A DNA stretch of 64,000 nt from Chloroflexus sp. Y-396-1 (GCF_000516515.1 NZ_KI911784.1:4626633-4690632); one strand, 5' to 3'; numbered from the stretch's first letter, positions 35,942-45,123 are shown. Notes: generated by a model from the letters alone, not told the origin. A program made the numbers and translations.

Positions 35942-36568
35942 GTGCCGGGACCAATCATTGATCTTTCCCTGTATGACGATGAACAGGCACTCCTAGAAGG
36001 GTTGCGTCGTGGCGATCCTGATGCCTGTACATGCTTTGTCAAACGGTTTGCTCCCTTCGTCTACGCACGCGCTCTCAACCTGCTAGGTGATGCCGATGAG
36101 GCCGAGAATGTCTTGCAGACAACCTTTATCAAAGCCTGTGCTGCTCTATCTGAATTCAACGGTACCGGAAGTTTGCGAAGTTGGCTTTACCGGATAGCCT
36201 CGAATGAAGGGTTGATGCTGTTGCGGCAGAAACGGCCTCAGGTTGATCTTGATGATGTGGGTGACATCAACGTTGAGACAACATCGCCACATCTCTCAAA
36301 GCTCTGGAGCATTGATCCAGTACGAAATGTGCTTGACGATGAATTACGGCGAGAAATTACACAGGCTATTGCTGCTTTACCTGATGCGTTGCGGGCTGTG
36401 ATTGTATTGCGCGACATCGAACATTTGAGCACCGAGGAGACAGCAGCTCAGTTGGGGATTAGCCCTGGTGCAGTAAAGGTACGCCTGCATCGCGCCCGCT
36501 TGCGCTTACGTGAGTTGTTGGCCCGCTATGTCGAGTCAGTTGAGGAGGGGCACGATGATACTGAATGA
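35942..36568 (+). CDS. ECF-type RNA polymerase sigma factor
   Basis: About 208 residues with sigma region 2 (AFVKRFAPFVYARALNLLGD-like, with DADEAENVLQTTFIKACAAL) and region 4 (ALPDALRAVIVLRDIEHLS, then TEETAAQLGISPGAVKVRLHRAR). It redirects RNA polymerase to stress or envelope promoters. GTG 35942 with GGAGAAA ahead is preferred to the open frame from TTG 35876. It overlaps the following zinc anti-sigma gene by 14 bp, so the pair is translationally coupled. Confidence 0.88.
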   Translation: MPGPIIDLSLYDDEQALLEGLRRGDPDACTCFVKRFAPFVYARALNLLGDADEAENVLQTTFIKACAALSEFNGTGSLRSWLYRIASNEGLMLLRQKRPQVDLDDVGDINVETTSPHLSKLWSIDPVRNVLDDELRREITQAIAALPDALRAVIVLRDIEHLSTEETAAQLGISPGAVKVRLHRARLRLRELLARYVESVEEGHDDTE

Positions 36569-36815
36569 TCACCATCACTGTGAAGATCTCCTCGATCTCC
36601 TAAATGACTATCTTGATGGGGAATTGAGCGTTGCCGAATGCACCGAATTGGAAGCGCACCTGCGCGAATGTCCAGAGTGTCAATCACTGCTTGCCTCGTT
36701 ACGGCAGACCATCTCCCTCCTTCATCAGTTTGAAGAAACCCCTTCCTCGCTCCCGCCTAGTTTAGAAGAACGACTGATTGCCCGAATGCAGCATCTACTG
36801 GCAGAGCGCCATTAG
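36555..36815 (+). CDS. Zinc-finger anti-sigma factor
   Basis: An 86-residue protein starting MILNDHHHCEDLLDLLNDYL. The anti-sigma zinc finger is HHHC near the N-terminus and HLRECPEC (HxxxCxxC) at about residue 34. There is no membrane segment, so it is a soluble zf-HC2 anti-sigma like RsrA-type proteins, which can be redox-sensitive. It overlaps the sigma gene by 14 bp and the convergent LysR gene by 4 bp. Confidence 0.85.
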   Translation: MILNDHHHCEDLLDLLNDYLDGELSVAECTELEAHLRECPECQSLLASLRQTISLLHQFEETPSSLPPSLEERLIARMQHLLAERH

Positions 36816-37708
36816 GGTCTGTAATGCGTCATCAAAAGCTGACGAAAAGCATAGGCTACCGGTGAGAGTGGTCGGGTTGCCCGCCACAACAAACGTAGGG
36901 TGCGCCGTAGCGGCCGACCTTGAATCGGGATTGGATGTAACGCGCCTACTTCCTGCTCGGCTGTAATAGCGTAAAGGGGAAGAATTGTCAGACCGGTACC
37001 GATCATCACCATCCGCTTGATCGATTCGAGGTTATCTAGCTCGGCGATAATCCGCGGTGTCAACGATTGCTCGCGCAATGCCTGATCTAGCCACACGCGC
37101 GTCTGGCTGCTCGCTTGTCGCATGATCATCGGCTGATCGGCTAGTTCGCTCAGATGGACTTCACTGCGTCCCCACCACGGATGCCGTCGTCCGACAACCA
37201 CATACTGATCAAATTCACGGAGGGGCTGTTGTTGCACATCCGTTATCGTATGATCAAGCTCGCCTTCGATAGCGCCCAGATCGAGGCCACCACTGCGCAA
37301 TTCGTTTACAATTGCAAATGTGGTACCGGTTTGGGCGCTCACTGCGAGGTTGGGATAGCGTTGTCTGAACATCTGCACCCATTCGGGTAGCAGGTAGGCG
37401 CTCACGCCGGGCGTTACCCCAATCTGCAACTGACCATCACGCAGTCCGGCAACATTGGTCACGGCCAGTTCGGCTTCAGCTACCAGGCGAAAAATCCCCT
37501 CGCAATAAGCAAGTAACCGCTGACCGGCTGGAGTCAATTCAACGCCACGGCGGCCACGCACGAACAACTCTGTACCCAGGCTGTCTTCCAGTGCCCGAAT
37601 GTGCTGACTGACCCCCGATTGAGTCATATGCAACTGCTCAGCAGCTTTACTGAGACTTCCCGCAGCAACAACCCGCGTGAAGATATCGAGTTTGTAGAGA
37701 TCGAGCAT
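36812..37708 (-). CDS. LysR-family transcriptional regulator
   Basis: A 298-residue LysR-type activator/repressor. The winged helix-turn-helix is at residues 1-60 (FTRVVAAGSLSKAAEQLHMTQ, then SGVSQHIRALEDSLGTELF). The substrate-binding domain follows. ATG 37708 has AGGAGC ahead. It is divergent from the sulfide-oxidation genes across a 345-bp gap, the classical arrangement for a LysR regulator and its targets, so it may control them. Its effector is unknown. Confidence 0.9.
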   Translation of the reverse strand: MLDLYKLDIFTRVVAAGSLSKAAEQLHMTQSGVSQHIRALEDSLGTELFVRGRRGVELTPAGQRLLAYCEGIFRLVAEAELAVTNVAGLRDGQLQIGVTPGVSAYLLPEWVQMFRQRYPNLAVSAQTGTTFAIVNELRSGGLDLGAIEGELDHTITDVQQQPLREFDQYVVVGRRHPWWGRSEVHLSELADQPMIMRQASSQTRVWLDQALREQSLTPRIIAELDNLESIKRMVMIGTGLTILPLYAITAEQEVGALHPIPIQGRPLRRTLRLLWRATRPLSPVAYAFRQLLMTHYRP

Positions 37709-38053
37709 CGTTGCTCCTGTATGGATGCATCATTGGTATCGCAGCACGGGTTCGTCCTTATTCTTCGCCAAACCCGCGCCAGGCTGTATCCAGACCAGTG
37801 TTCACCGATCAGCGAATACTGCTCCGACACCCAAAAGTATTTATTACTGGATGCAATAGACGACATACCCCCAAGCTATAAGTTGTCACTTAGAGATAGT
37901 ATAAGCATGTTTCGGCTTCTGGCAAGTGGCATTTCTGCGTACCATATAAATACGAAAACTCCCAACACTCTCAATAAGCAGTTGGCGCCAATGCTGCGAT
38001 GTACGAGGGAAGCTGCTGATTAACGGGACAAATGAAGAAAGGGATGTAGAGCA
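37709..38053. promoter_or_regulatory. Divergent regulatory region LysR / sulfur module
   Basis: The 345-bp gap holds both promoters. A TATAAA-like -10 near 37947 could serve the sulfur genes. An imperfect palindrome AAGT-TGTC-ACTT near 37881-37892 is a possible LysR site (T-N11-A style). These are weak, by-eye candidates; nothing else is recognised. Confidence 0.3.
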
Positions 38054-39454
38054 ATGTTGCTGAAGTATTTCTACGACGAGATGCTAGCCCAGGCTTCGTA
38101 TCTGATCGGTTGCGCCAAGACTGGCGAAGCGATGGTTATTGATCCGATGCGAGACGTTGAGCCGTATTTGCGGGTAGCAGCCAAGGAAGGGTTACGTATC
38201 ACTCACGTGACCGAGACCCACATTCATGCCGATTTCGTAAGCGGTGTTCGTGAACTGGCAGCTCGTACCGGTGCCCAAATGTACCTGAGCGACATGGGCG
38301 ACGCCAACTGGAAGTACGCTTACCCCGAAATAGAGAAGGCAATTCTGGTTAAAGATGGTGACACCTGGATGGTTGGGAATATCAAGGTGCAGGTGATTGC
38401 TACTCCAGGGCACACGCCAGAGCATATCGCATTCATGATCACCGACACTGCCGCTGCCGATCAACCAATGGGCGTATTCACCGGAGACTTTCTGTTTGTG
38501 GGTGATGTAGGCCGACCTGACCTACTGGAGGAGGCTGCTGGGATTGCCGGAACCAAAGAACCCGGTGCACGCAAGCAATTCCAGTCGGTACAGCGTTTTA
38601 AGGCATTGCCTGATTATTTACAGGTCTGGCCAGCCCATGGTGCCGGCAGTGCCTGTGGCAAGGCTTTAGGCGCAATTCCGTCGAGTACGCTGGGGTACGA
38701 GAAGCGGTTCAATCCGGCCTTCCAGTTTGATGATGAAGATGCGTTTGTACACTGGCTTCTGAAAGGCCAACCAGAACCACCACGCTATTTTGCCCGCATG
38801 AAGTATGTGAACAAGGTCGGGCCAGCTCTGTTGCACAATCTGGCGACACCGGTTGAGATCGAGCGTCCGCTGCTCGACCAGGCTCTGGCGGAAGGTGCAC
38901 TCGTCTTCGATCTCCGAAGTGCCGCCGAGTTCGTTGCTGGTCACGTACCGGGTAGCATCAGTGTCCCGATTCGTAAGATGTACAGCACTTACGTAGGCTG
39001 GTTTGTCGATTTCACCAATCCAACTTACCTCGTGGTACCTGATGATGCTGACATAGAGCAGATTCTGAAAGACCTGCGGGCAATCGGTGTCGATGATATT
39101 CCGGGGTACCTGCCAGCATCGGCGCTTGGTGATAACCTTGTGCAATTGCCGACCGCTACTGTGAAAGACCTTAGTGCAGCATTAGCCGACCGTTCGGCAG
39201 TGATCCTCGATATGCGCAATCTGACCGAGTACGAGGAGATTCACCTGCCCGGAGCACTTCACATTCCGCTCGGTTATCTGCCGCGTCACCTCGACGAGAT
39301 TCCACGTGATACGCCAATCATTGCCCACTGTGCAACCGGGTATCGCTCGCAGGTTGGTACAAGTCTGCTGCGCCGATTTGGCTTTACCAACGTTGCAACG
39401 CTGGTTGATCCGCAGGGTACCTGGCGTGAATTAGCTTCGGCGGTTGCGGTGTAG
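38054..39454 (+). CDS. Persulfide dioxygenase-like metallo-beta-lactamase fused to two rhodanese domains
   Basis: A 466-residue fusion. Residues 1 to about 230 form an ETHE1-like metallo-beta-lactamase fold with THIHADF (HxHxD, final His replaced by Phe), ATPGHTPEH, GDFLFVGDVGRPD and WPAHGAG. The two His and one Asp that hold iron in ETHE1 are conserved. Residues about 270-340 form a rhodanese-like domain without a Cys. The C-terminal rhodanese has the active Cys in HCATGYRS. Family members oxidise glutathione- or CoA-type persulfides to sulfite and transfer sulfur. It is first in a module with DUF1641 and sulfide:quinone oxidoreductase genes, so the pathway sulfide to persulfide to sulfite is likely. 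Confidence 0.85.
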   Translation: MLLKYFYDEMLAQASYLIGCAKTGEAMVIDPMRDVEPYLRVAAKEGLRITHVTETHIHADFVSGVRELAARTGAQMYLSDMGDANWKYAYPEIEKAILVKDGDTWMVGNIKVQVIATPGHTPEHIAFMITDTAAADQPMGVFTGDFLFVGDVGRPDLLEEAAGIAGTKEPGARKQFQSVQRFKALPDYLQVWPAHGAGSACGKALGAIPSSTLGYEKRFNPAFQFDDEDAFVHWLLKGQPEPPRYFARMKYVNKVGPALLHNLATPVEIERPLLDQALAEGALVFDLRSAAEFVAGHVPGSISVPIRKMYSTYVGWFVDFTNPTYLVVPDDADIEQILKDLRAIGVDDIPGYLPASALGDNLVQLPTATVKDLSAALADRSAVILDMRNLTEYEEIHLPGALHIPLGYLPRHLDEIPRDTPIIAHCATGYRSQVGTSLLRRFGFTNVATLVDPQGTWRELASAVAV

Positions 39455-39567
39455 CTTCTGGGTTCCCCCACCCCACAGCAGGAGTGGCCGTACCTGCTGT
39501 GGGGTGAACGGCATCGAATGAATGGTTTTTGCCCGACACCTGCCGGGCGCAACACGTAAGGAGAGCT

Positions 39568-40263
39568 ATGACATACGCGCATACCAACAGTGGAACAACG
39601 GGCGAGGTGCATGCCCTTGAGGCCGGTCACGTTGCTGAACTTCTCGGTCAGTTGCTCGAACGGATGGATCGGATCGAACAACACCTCGCGAAAGCTGATG
39701 CGCTGGCCAGCGAGGCGCCAGCGCTGCTGGCCATGGTAACCGATACGGTCGATGGATTGTATCGGGATGCGGCAAAGGCGGGTATCGATATCGACGAGCG
39801 ATTGAAGGTTGGCTTGCACGCCCTTGAGCGCTTGACCGAGCCGGCGACTCTCCGTGCCCTGGCCGGACTGAGTGAGCAGTTGGTAACCCTCGAACAACTG
39901 GCTCGCCAGGCCCCCGGCTTTGCTGCGATGACCGTCGATATGATTGACGAACTGTACGCTGCGGCTAGCCGGCAAGGTGTCGATATTGAGGGTACTGTTC
40001 GCCAGGGATTGACTGCACTACGCAATCTCCTCATCTTGATGCAGTCAGAGGAGATGAAAGCATTGATGAGTTCGGGTGTGCTTGATCCGAAGACGCTCCA
40101 GGTGATGGGAGCGGCAGCGCATGCGCTGGTGAGCGCCCAACGTGAGCCACGGCGGGCCGGCCCAATGGCATTGTTGGGTGCACTCTTCAACCGTGATGTG
40201 CAACGTTCGCTTGGCTTCGCCCTCAATTTTGCCGAACGGTTTGGGCAAAAACTGCCGGGCTAG
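39568..40263 (+). CDS. DUF1641 family protein
   Basis: A 231-residue, largely helical, soluble protein rich in Ala/Leu/Glu. It has RMDRIEQHLAKAD, LTEPATLRALAGLSEQL and a DUF1641-like C-terminal half. This family is known as a companion of sulfide:quinone oxidoreductase-like flavoproteins; its biochemical role is unresolved. ATG 39568 has AAGGAGAGCT ahead. It sits between the persulfide dioxygenase and SQR genes, with gaps of about 113 and 52 bp, so the three are probably one transcript. Confidence 0.82.
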   Translation: MTYAHTNSGTTGEVHALEAGHVAELLGQLLERMDRIEQHLAKADALASEAPALLAMVTDTVDGLYRDAAKAGIDIDERLKVGLHALERLTEPATLRALAGLSEQLVTLEQLARQAPGFAAMTVDMIDELYAAASRQGVDIEGTVRQGLTALRNLLILMQSEEMKALMSSGVLDPKTLQVMGAAAHALVSAQREPRRAGPMALLGALFNRDVQRSLGFALNFAERFGQKLPG

Positions 40264-40315
40264 GACGGTAACGTGCCGGAGAACAGGTAGTATCGCGACT
40301 AGAGAGGAACACACT

Positions 40316-41506
40316 ATGGCAAAGAGCCACTATCAGGTTGTCATTGCTGGCGGCGGTACGGGTGGTCTGACCGTTGCTGCTCAACTCATGGAACAGCCAA
40401 ATCCGCCGGAGATTGCGCTGATCGAACCGTCAACGGTGCACTATTATCAGCCCTTGTGGACACTAGTGGGAGGAGGAGTGTTTCCCCGTGAGCAATCGGC
40501 ACGCCCAGAAGCCGATTATATCCCACCAGGAGTCACGTGGCTAAAGGAGGCGGTGAAGGCATTTGACCCCGATAATAACAGTCTGACCCTGAGCAACGGT
40601 GAGACGATTACCTACGACTATCTGGTTGTGGCGCTGGGCATTCAGATTGACTGGCATAAGGTGAAGGGACTGCCAGAAACGTTGGGTAAGAATGGGGTCT
40701 GCTCGAACTACTCGTATGACACTGTTGAATATACCTGGCAGAATATCCGCACCTTCCGGGGCGGAAATGCTGTCTTCACCCATCCGAGCACGCCGATCAA
40801 GTGTGGTGGTGCGCCGCAGAAGATTGTCTATCTAGCCGATGATTATTTCCGCCGCTCTGGAGTGCGGCAGCAGAGCCAGCTCAATTTCTACCATGCGGGT
40901 GCAGCCATCTTTGCAGTAAAGAAGTATGCTGATGCGTTGAATCGCGTGGTCGCACGCAAGGGGATTAACGTTCATTTCCAGCACGATTTGATCGAGGTAC
41001 GCGGTGAGGCGCGTGAGGCCGTCTTCCTCAATCTGGCTACCCGCGAGACGGTGACGGTTCACTTCGATATGTTGCATGTATCACCGCCAATGAGTGCGCC
41101 CGACGTGATTAAGAGCAGCACGCTGGCTAATACCGGCGGTTGGGTCGATGTCGATCAATATACGCTTCAGCACAAACGCTATCCCAACGTATTTAGTCTC
41201 GGTGATTGCTCGAGCTTGCCTACCTCGAAAACGGGAGCTGCCATTCGTAAGCAAGCACCAGTGCTGGTAGCAAATCTGATGGCGGCAATGGCTAAAGAGA
41301 CGTTACCGGCCACCTATGATGGCTACACCTCTTGTCCACTGGTCACCGGCTACGGCAGTCTGATTCTGGCCGAATTTGATTATACCAATCAACCAAAGGA
41401 GAGCTTCCCCTTCGATCAGTCGCAGGAGCGCTACAGCATGTATGCGCTAAAAGCCTACGGGTTACCGGCGATGTATTGGAACGGGATGCTACGCGGTCGG
41501 ATGTAA
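40316..41506 (+). CDS. sqr: Sulfide:quinone oxidoreductase
   Basis: A 396-residue FAD enzyme that oxidises sulfide and passes electrons to quinone at the membrane. The dinucleotide motif is VIAGGGTGGLTVAAQL near the N-terminus; LVVALGIQ and FSLGDCSSLPTSKTGAAI mark the second FAD region. Three cysteines match the family pattern: Cys129 (NGVCSNY), Cys163 (IKCGGAP) and Cys340 (TSCPL). These are the usual sites for sulfur handling. ATG 40316 has AGAGAGGAAC ahead. Length and order fit type-II-like SQR in filamentous phototrophs. Confidence 0.92.
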   Translation: MAKSHYQVVIAGGGTGGLTVAAQLMEQPNPPEIALIEPSTVHYYQPLWTLVGGGVFPREQSARPEADYIPPGVTWLKEAVKAFDPDNNSLTLSNGETITYDYLVVALGIQIDWHKVKGLPETLGKNGVCSNYSYDTVEYTWQNIRTFRGGNAVFTHPSTPIKCGGAPQKIVYLADDYFRRSGVRQQSQLNFYHAGAAIFAVKKYADALNRVVARKGINVHFQHDLIEVRGEAREAVFLNLATRETVTVHFDMLHVSPPMSAPDVIKSSTLANTGGWVDVDQYTLQHKRYPNVFSLGDCSSLPTSKTGAAIRKQAPVLVANLMAAMAKETLPATYDGYTSCPLVTGYGSLILAEFDYTNQPKESFPFDQSQERYSMYALKAYGLPAMYWNGMLRGRM

Positions 41507-41538
41507 CGTCTATTCCCCTCCTCACCGCTAGACATGAA

Positions 41539-41566
41539 GCAGGGGCGACAAACTGGTCGCCCCTGC
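41539..41566. terminator. Bidirectional hairpin after SQR and RodA/FtsW
   Basis: GCAGGGGCGA (41539-41548) pairs perfectly with TCGCCCCTGC (41557-41566). It lies between the convergent ends of sqr and the RodA/FtsW gene, so it may end both transcripts. It belongs to the GTAGGGGCGA hairpin family. Confidence 0.65.
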
Positions 41567-41582
41567 GCTTTACTACGAACGA

Positions 41583-43001
41583 TTAGTACCGTTGATCGCT
41601 CACCGAAATTCGCAAGAGCAGCGCCACAATCAAAAAGTTAATGACAATCGATGAGCCACCATATGAGATAAACGGCAGGGTGATGCCCGTCAGGGGAATG
41701 AGGCGTAGATTACCGCCTAGAATAATGAGCGTTTGCACAGCAATGATTGAGGTCAGACCGATCACCAGGAGTTGTTCAAAGCCGCGAAAACGACCGGGTA
41801 TTGCCAGCGCTAAATGGTAACCGCGGAAGATGAGTAACATATAAGCGATGAGTACCGCTAAGGTTCCGGCCAGGCCCATCTCTTCACCAATGGCGACGAA
41901 GACAAAATCGGTGTGCACCGCCGGAACGTACTCTGGTACTCCTCTCCCCAATCCTGCCCCAAAGACACCACCTGAAGCGAGGGCGTAAATGGCCTGAACG
42001 ATCTGGTATCCTGAACCCTGAGCGGTAGCCCATGGATCGAGCCAAACCGATACACGCAAGCCAACAATTGGTAAGAGGCGGTACAGCAGATAGGCTCCAC
42101 CCGCAAATGCGGTCATACCAGCAACAACGTAGAGGCTACGCCTGGTAGCAGCATAGAGCATAATCAAGAAAACCCCAAATAGTAACAGTGCTGCGCCCAG
42201 ATCGCGTTGAAAGACAATTGTGAGCATCGCGATGCCCCACATACCGATCAGCGGCACGAGGTAAGGGAGAGGAGGTAATGTGAAAGGGCCAAGTCGGTAA
42301 CTTGATTGTACCGCCTCGCGATATTCATTGAGATAGGAAGCCATAAAGATGACCAGGATAATTTTGAGCAGTTCTGAGGGCTGAAAGTAGAAGAAACCCA
42401 GGTTGAACCAGACCCGCACACCACTGGCATTTGGATCAACACCTAAGAAAAATGTTGCCAGAATAAGGATCATGCCAAGAACCAACCATATGTAGCGATA
42501 GTGATCGAGTACATCGATAAATGAATGGCGAAACCAGCGGATGCAAATCTGGTCGAGAGGAGTAAAGAGGACGGTGGCCATAATCAGCGTACCGAGCGTA
42601 ACCCACAAGGTCTGTCTGGCCGCAATGCCTTCATAACACGGAAAACGCTCACCAGCAGCATTGCTACAAAACACGATCTGGTTCAAACCCGGCTCAAGGC
42701 GGGCAGTCATCATAAGGCTCAGACCAGCAAGGAGCGCAACCAGTGGTAAGATTAGCTGATCGGCAGTTGGGCTACGGAGCGAAAGACCCAGAGAAATAGC
42801 AAGAAAGAGCAGGAGTGGTAGGCTTGATGGCCAGAGAATGCGCAGCAGTCCTTCGAAAGTAGTCTGTAGTTCACTTTGCCCGGTGGCAACCACAACAAGG
42901 AGATAGCCCGCGGCAAAGAAAAGGAGCACCGTGATCAGAAGCTGCAATTCTACCAGACGCAAACGCCGAAGCTGACCAAAGGCGTCACGTAATGTTGTCA
43001 T
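41583..43001 (-). CDS. FtsW/RodA/SpoVE-family peptidoglycan glycosyltransferase
   Basis: A 472-residue SEDS protein with about 12-14 membrane segments. Signatures are HTDFVFVAIGEEMG, FQRDLGAALLL and LPLTGITLPFISYGGSS. SEDS proteins polymerise peptidoglycan with a class B PBP; whether it serves division (FtsW) or elongation (RodA) is not settled by sequence. The longer ORF to 43178 is rejected because ATG 43001 has AGAGGAATACG ahead and the extra part covers a hairpin repeat. It is downstream of threonine ammonia-lyase on the same strand. Confidence 0.9.
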   Translation of the reverse strand: MTTLRDAFGQLRRLRLVELQLLITVLLFFAAGYLLVVVATGQSELQTTFEGLLRILWPSSLPLLLFLAISLGLSLRSPTADQLILPLVALLAGLSLMMTARLEPGLNQIVFCSNAAGERFPCYEGIAARQTLWVTLGTLIMATVLFTPLDQICIRWFRHSFIDVLDHYRYIWLVLGMILILATFFLGVDPNASGVRVWFNLGFFYFQPSELLKIILVIFMASYLNEYREAVQSSYRLGPFTLPPLPYLVPLIGMWGIAMLTIVFQRDLGAALLLFGVFLIMLYAATRRSLYVVAGMTAFAGGAYLLYRLLPIVGLRVSVWLDPWATAQGSGYQIVQAIYALASGGVFGAGLGRGVPEYVPAVHTDFVFVAIGEEMGLAGTLAVLIAYMLLIFRGYHLALAIPGRFRGFEQLLVIGLTSIIAVQTLIILGGNLRLIPLTGITLPFISYGGSSIVINFLIVALLLRISVSDQRY

Positions 43002-43020
43002 AGCGTATTCCTCTGCGCGC

Positions 43021-43044
43021 AAGGGCGACGCATACGTCGCCCTT
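43021..43044. repeat. Perfect GGGCGACG hairpin
   Basis: AAGGGCGACG (43021-43030) and CGTCGCCCTT (43035-43044) form a perfect 10-bp stem with a 4-base loop. It lies between the threonine ammonia-lyase stop and the FtsW/RodA start. It is a member of the hairpin family and may also act as a terminator. Confidence 0.75.
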
Positions 43045-43092
43045 ATTCGGGCGCCTGTGCATACCCGACGCTGAAAAGCCTGTGGACGGGCG

Positions 43093-44328
43093 TCAAATTG
43101 GCCAATTCGGCTCACGTTCGCAGTGATAACCAGCCTGTTCAAGTGATTGAATAACCATCTGAGCGTGTTCTTCGTCACGCACTTCCAGAATTAACTCAAC
43201 ACCGGCCCGGTCAATCGGCACGCGCCACATACCTCGGCGGTGGAATAAATCCATAACACTGGCGCCGGTTGACGCGACATGATTGACCAGCCCGGCCAAC
43301 CCACCCGGACGATCATCAACACTGGTGCGCAACAAGAGATAGCGTCCCTGACGCACCAGCGCATATTCGATAACGCGCATCAGCAAATTGGCATCAATAT
43401 TGCCACCACAGAGGATCGTGGCCGTTACCTGCTGTGGTTTTACCGGCACTTTGCCACTCAACAGAGCAGCGACTCCGGCAGCACCGGCGCCTTCGACAAC
43501 CAGCCGACTGTACTGCAAGACGTGGGCAATAGCCATAACGATCTCGTCATCATCAACCGTCACCACCTCATCGACCAATGCCTGGATCATCGGTAAAGTC
43601 AGATCGCCAGGACGCTTGACCGCAATACCGTCGGCAATGGTACGAGCGGCTGGGGCGATGACCGGACGACCAGCAGCGAGTGAGGCTGGCACCGGTGCAC
43701 AACCGGCCGCCTGAACCCCTACGATCCGCACGTGTGGCAGTAGAGTCTTGACTGCCAGGGCAATTCCACTGATCAGACCTCCGCCACCGATCGGAACAAC
43801 CAGTTGCTGGAGATCAGGCAATGCCTCTACCAGCTCAAGCCCAATCGTCCCCTGACCGGCGATCACTTTTGGGTGATCAAAGGCATGTACATAGGTCAAC
43901 CCGCGCTCTTCTTTGAGTGCATGAGCGTAAGCGACCGCATCATCGAAGGTTGCGCCGTACAAAATCACTTCAGCGCCCAAACGTCGCGTTGCCACCACCT
44001 TGGTCAGTGGCGCCCGTTCGGGCATCACGATGGTTGCTTTGACACCCAACAATTGCGCTGCGTGTGCCACACCCTGGGCGTGGTTTCCGGCAGATGGTGC
44101 GATGACCCCTCGTTGCTTTTCCTCGGCTGAAAGATGAACAATCGTGTTATACGCACCGCGAATCTTAAACGATCCACTCTGCTGCGTGTTTTCTGCCTTG
44201 TAAAAGATCGGTCCGCCCAACTCGGCGCTCAGACGGGTCGCCGGGAGCACCGGCGTTGGGAGAATAATGTCACGCAGCGCCCGCCGTGCCGACTGAATAT
44301 CAGCCAGTTCAATCGCAAATCGACTCAT
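43093..44328 (-). CDS. ilvA: Threonine ammonia-lyase with C-terminal ACT domain
   Basis: A 411-residue fold-type II PLP enzyme that deaminates threonine to 2-oxobutyrate, the first step in isoleucine synthesis. The PLP lysine is in GSFKIRGAYN, with SAGNHAQG, the phosphate loop PIGGGGLISG and TILCGGNID also present. The C-terminal region (about residues 330-411) is an ACT domain (RTSVDDRPGGLAGLVNHVAS) for allosteric control. That arrangement fits the catabolic/biosynthetic short type. It lies 40 bp downstream of a small gene on the same strand. Confidence 0.9.
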   Translation of the reverse strand: MSRFAIELADIQSARRALRDIILPTPVLPATRLSAELGGPIFYKAENTQQSGSFKIRGAYNTIVHLSAEEKQRGVIAPSAGNHAQGVAHAAQLLGVKATIVMPERAPLTKVVATRRLGAEVILYGATFDDAVAYAHALKEERGLTYVHAFDHPKVIAGQGTIGLELVEALPDLQQLVVPIGGGGLISGIALAVKTLLPHVRIVGVQAAGCAPVPASLAAGRPVIAPAARTIADGIAVKRPGDLTLPMIQALVDEVVTVDDDEIVMAIAHVLQYSRLVVEGAGAAGVAALLSGKVPVKPQQVTATILCGGNIDANLLMRVIEYALVRQGRYLLLRTSVDDRPGGLAGLVNHVASTGASVMDLFHRRGMWRVPIDRAGVELILEVRDEEHAQMVIQSLEQAGYHCEREPNWPI

Positions 44329-44367
44329 GGAACGTCATTGCTCCCCAGGCTCAGGGCCAACGTTGGC

Positions 44368-44583
44368 CTAATCTTCACCAGCGATAAGTTCTTGGGCATT
44401 GGCGGCGCGTGCAGCGAGAATCCGAAAGCGCATTGCCGTTTCACGGTCGCGGGCGTGCTCGGCGGCCCGCATCAACACACCAATTGCCAGTTGCAGGCGC
44501 CGCAACTCTTCGCGGTCACCGGCCAATTGTAAACGGGCAATTTCGTGTTCGCAGTATTGGGCAATTTGTTCGACGGTTACCAT
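44368..44583 (-). CDS. Small hypothetical protein
   Basis: A 71-residue, all-helical, charged protein (EQIAQYCEHEIARLQLAGDR, then AARAANAQELIAGED). It has one Cys and no membrane segment. AAGGAGGACG lies 8 bases ahead of ATG 44583, supporting a real gene. No family is recognised. It is 39 bp upstream of threonine ammonia-lyase on the same strand and divergent from the MazG-like gene. Confidence 0.65.
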   Translation of the reverse strand: MVTVEQIAQYCEHEIARLQLAGDREELRRLQLAIGVLMRAAEHARDRETAMRFRILAARAANAQELIAGED

Positions 44584-44690
44584 GCTCGTCCTCCTTCAGC
44601 ACGCCCGACAAAACCCGTTTATTTTTAGATATTGTACCATTCTTGCTCTACAATGAAACAACGTGATCGTGACGAAAGGAGATGGTACCG

Positions 44691-44999
44691 ATGGCAATGA
44701 GTATTGCGGAACTGACCGATGCGATTAACCGATTTGTGACTGACAAGGGGTGGTATGCACCTGACAGTATCTTCCCACAAACACCACGTAATATCGCGAT
44801 TTCGGTTGCGGTGGAAGCAGCAGAGATACTCGAACATTTTCAGTTCCACGATGAGCCGCGTGATCGCGAGGCGCTGGCCGGTGAACTAGCCGATGTCGCC
44901 AATTATCTCTTCCAGTTGGCGTATCTGTTAGGGATTGACCTCGAGCAGGCGATCCTGAACAAACTTACCGAGAATTATAGTCGAACGTGGGAAGGGTAG
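44691..44999 (+). CDS. MazG-like nucleotide pyrophosphohydrolase
   Basis: A 102-residue protein of the all-alpha NTP pyrophosphatase (MazG/dCTPase-like) superfamily. Metal-binding acidic residues are in EAAEILEHFQF and LADVANYLFQL, and the active form is usually a dimer or tetramer. It should hydrolyse non-canonical NTPs or dNTPs to NMP and pyrophosphate. ATG 44691 has AAAGGAGA ahead. It stands alone upstream of isocitrate lyase. Confidence 0.82.
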   Translation: MAMSIAELTDAINRFVTDKGWYAPDSIFPQTPRNIAISVAVEAAEILEHFQFHDEPRDREALAGELADVANYLFQLAYLLGIDLEQAILNKLTENYSRTWEG

Positions 45000-45051
45000 T
45001 CTGTTCTTCGCATCGCGTTTCACAAGCATGTAACTACCACGTAACGCGAGG

Positions 45052-45060
45052 TGTTATACT
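45052..45060 (+). promoter_or_regulatory. Extended -10 promoter of isocitrate lyase
   Basis: TGTTATACT has the TG extension and a good -10 hexamer, 64 bases ahead of the aceA start. No clear -35 is seen. Confidence 0.55.
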
Positions 45061-45123
45061 ACTCACTATCAGTAGATTGTTGACCACGTTTGTCATGTTC
45101 AGCGGAGAAACTGGAGAACGCAC

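Noticed and set aside
43002-43178. Extended FtsW/RodA N-terminus
   Set aside because: It runs through a hairpin repeat. ATG 43001 has a good ribosome site.
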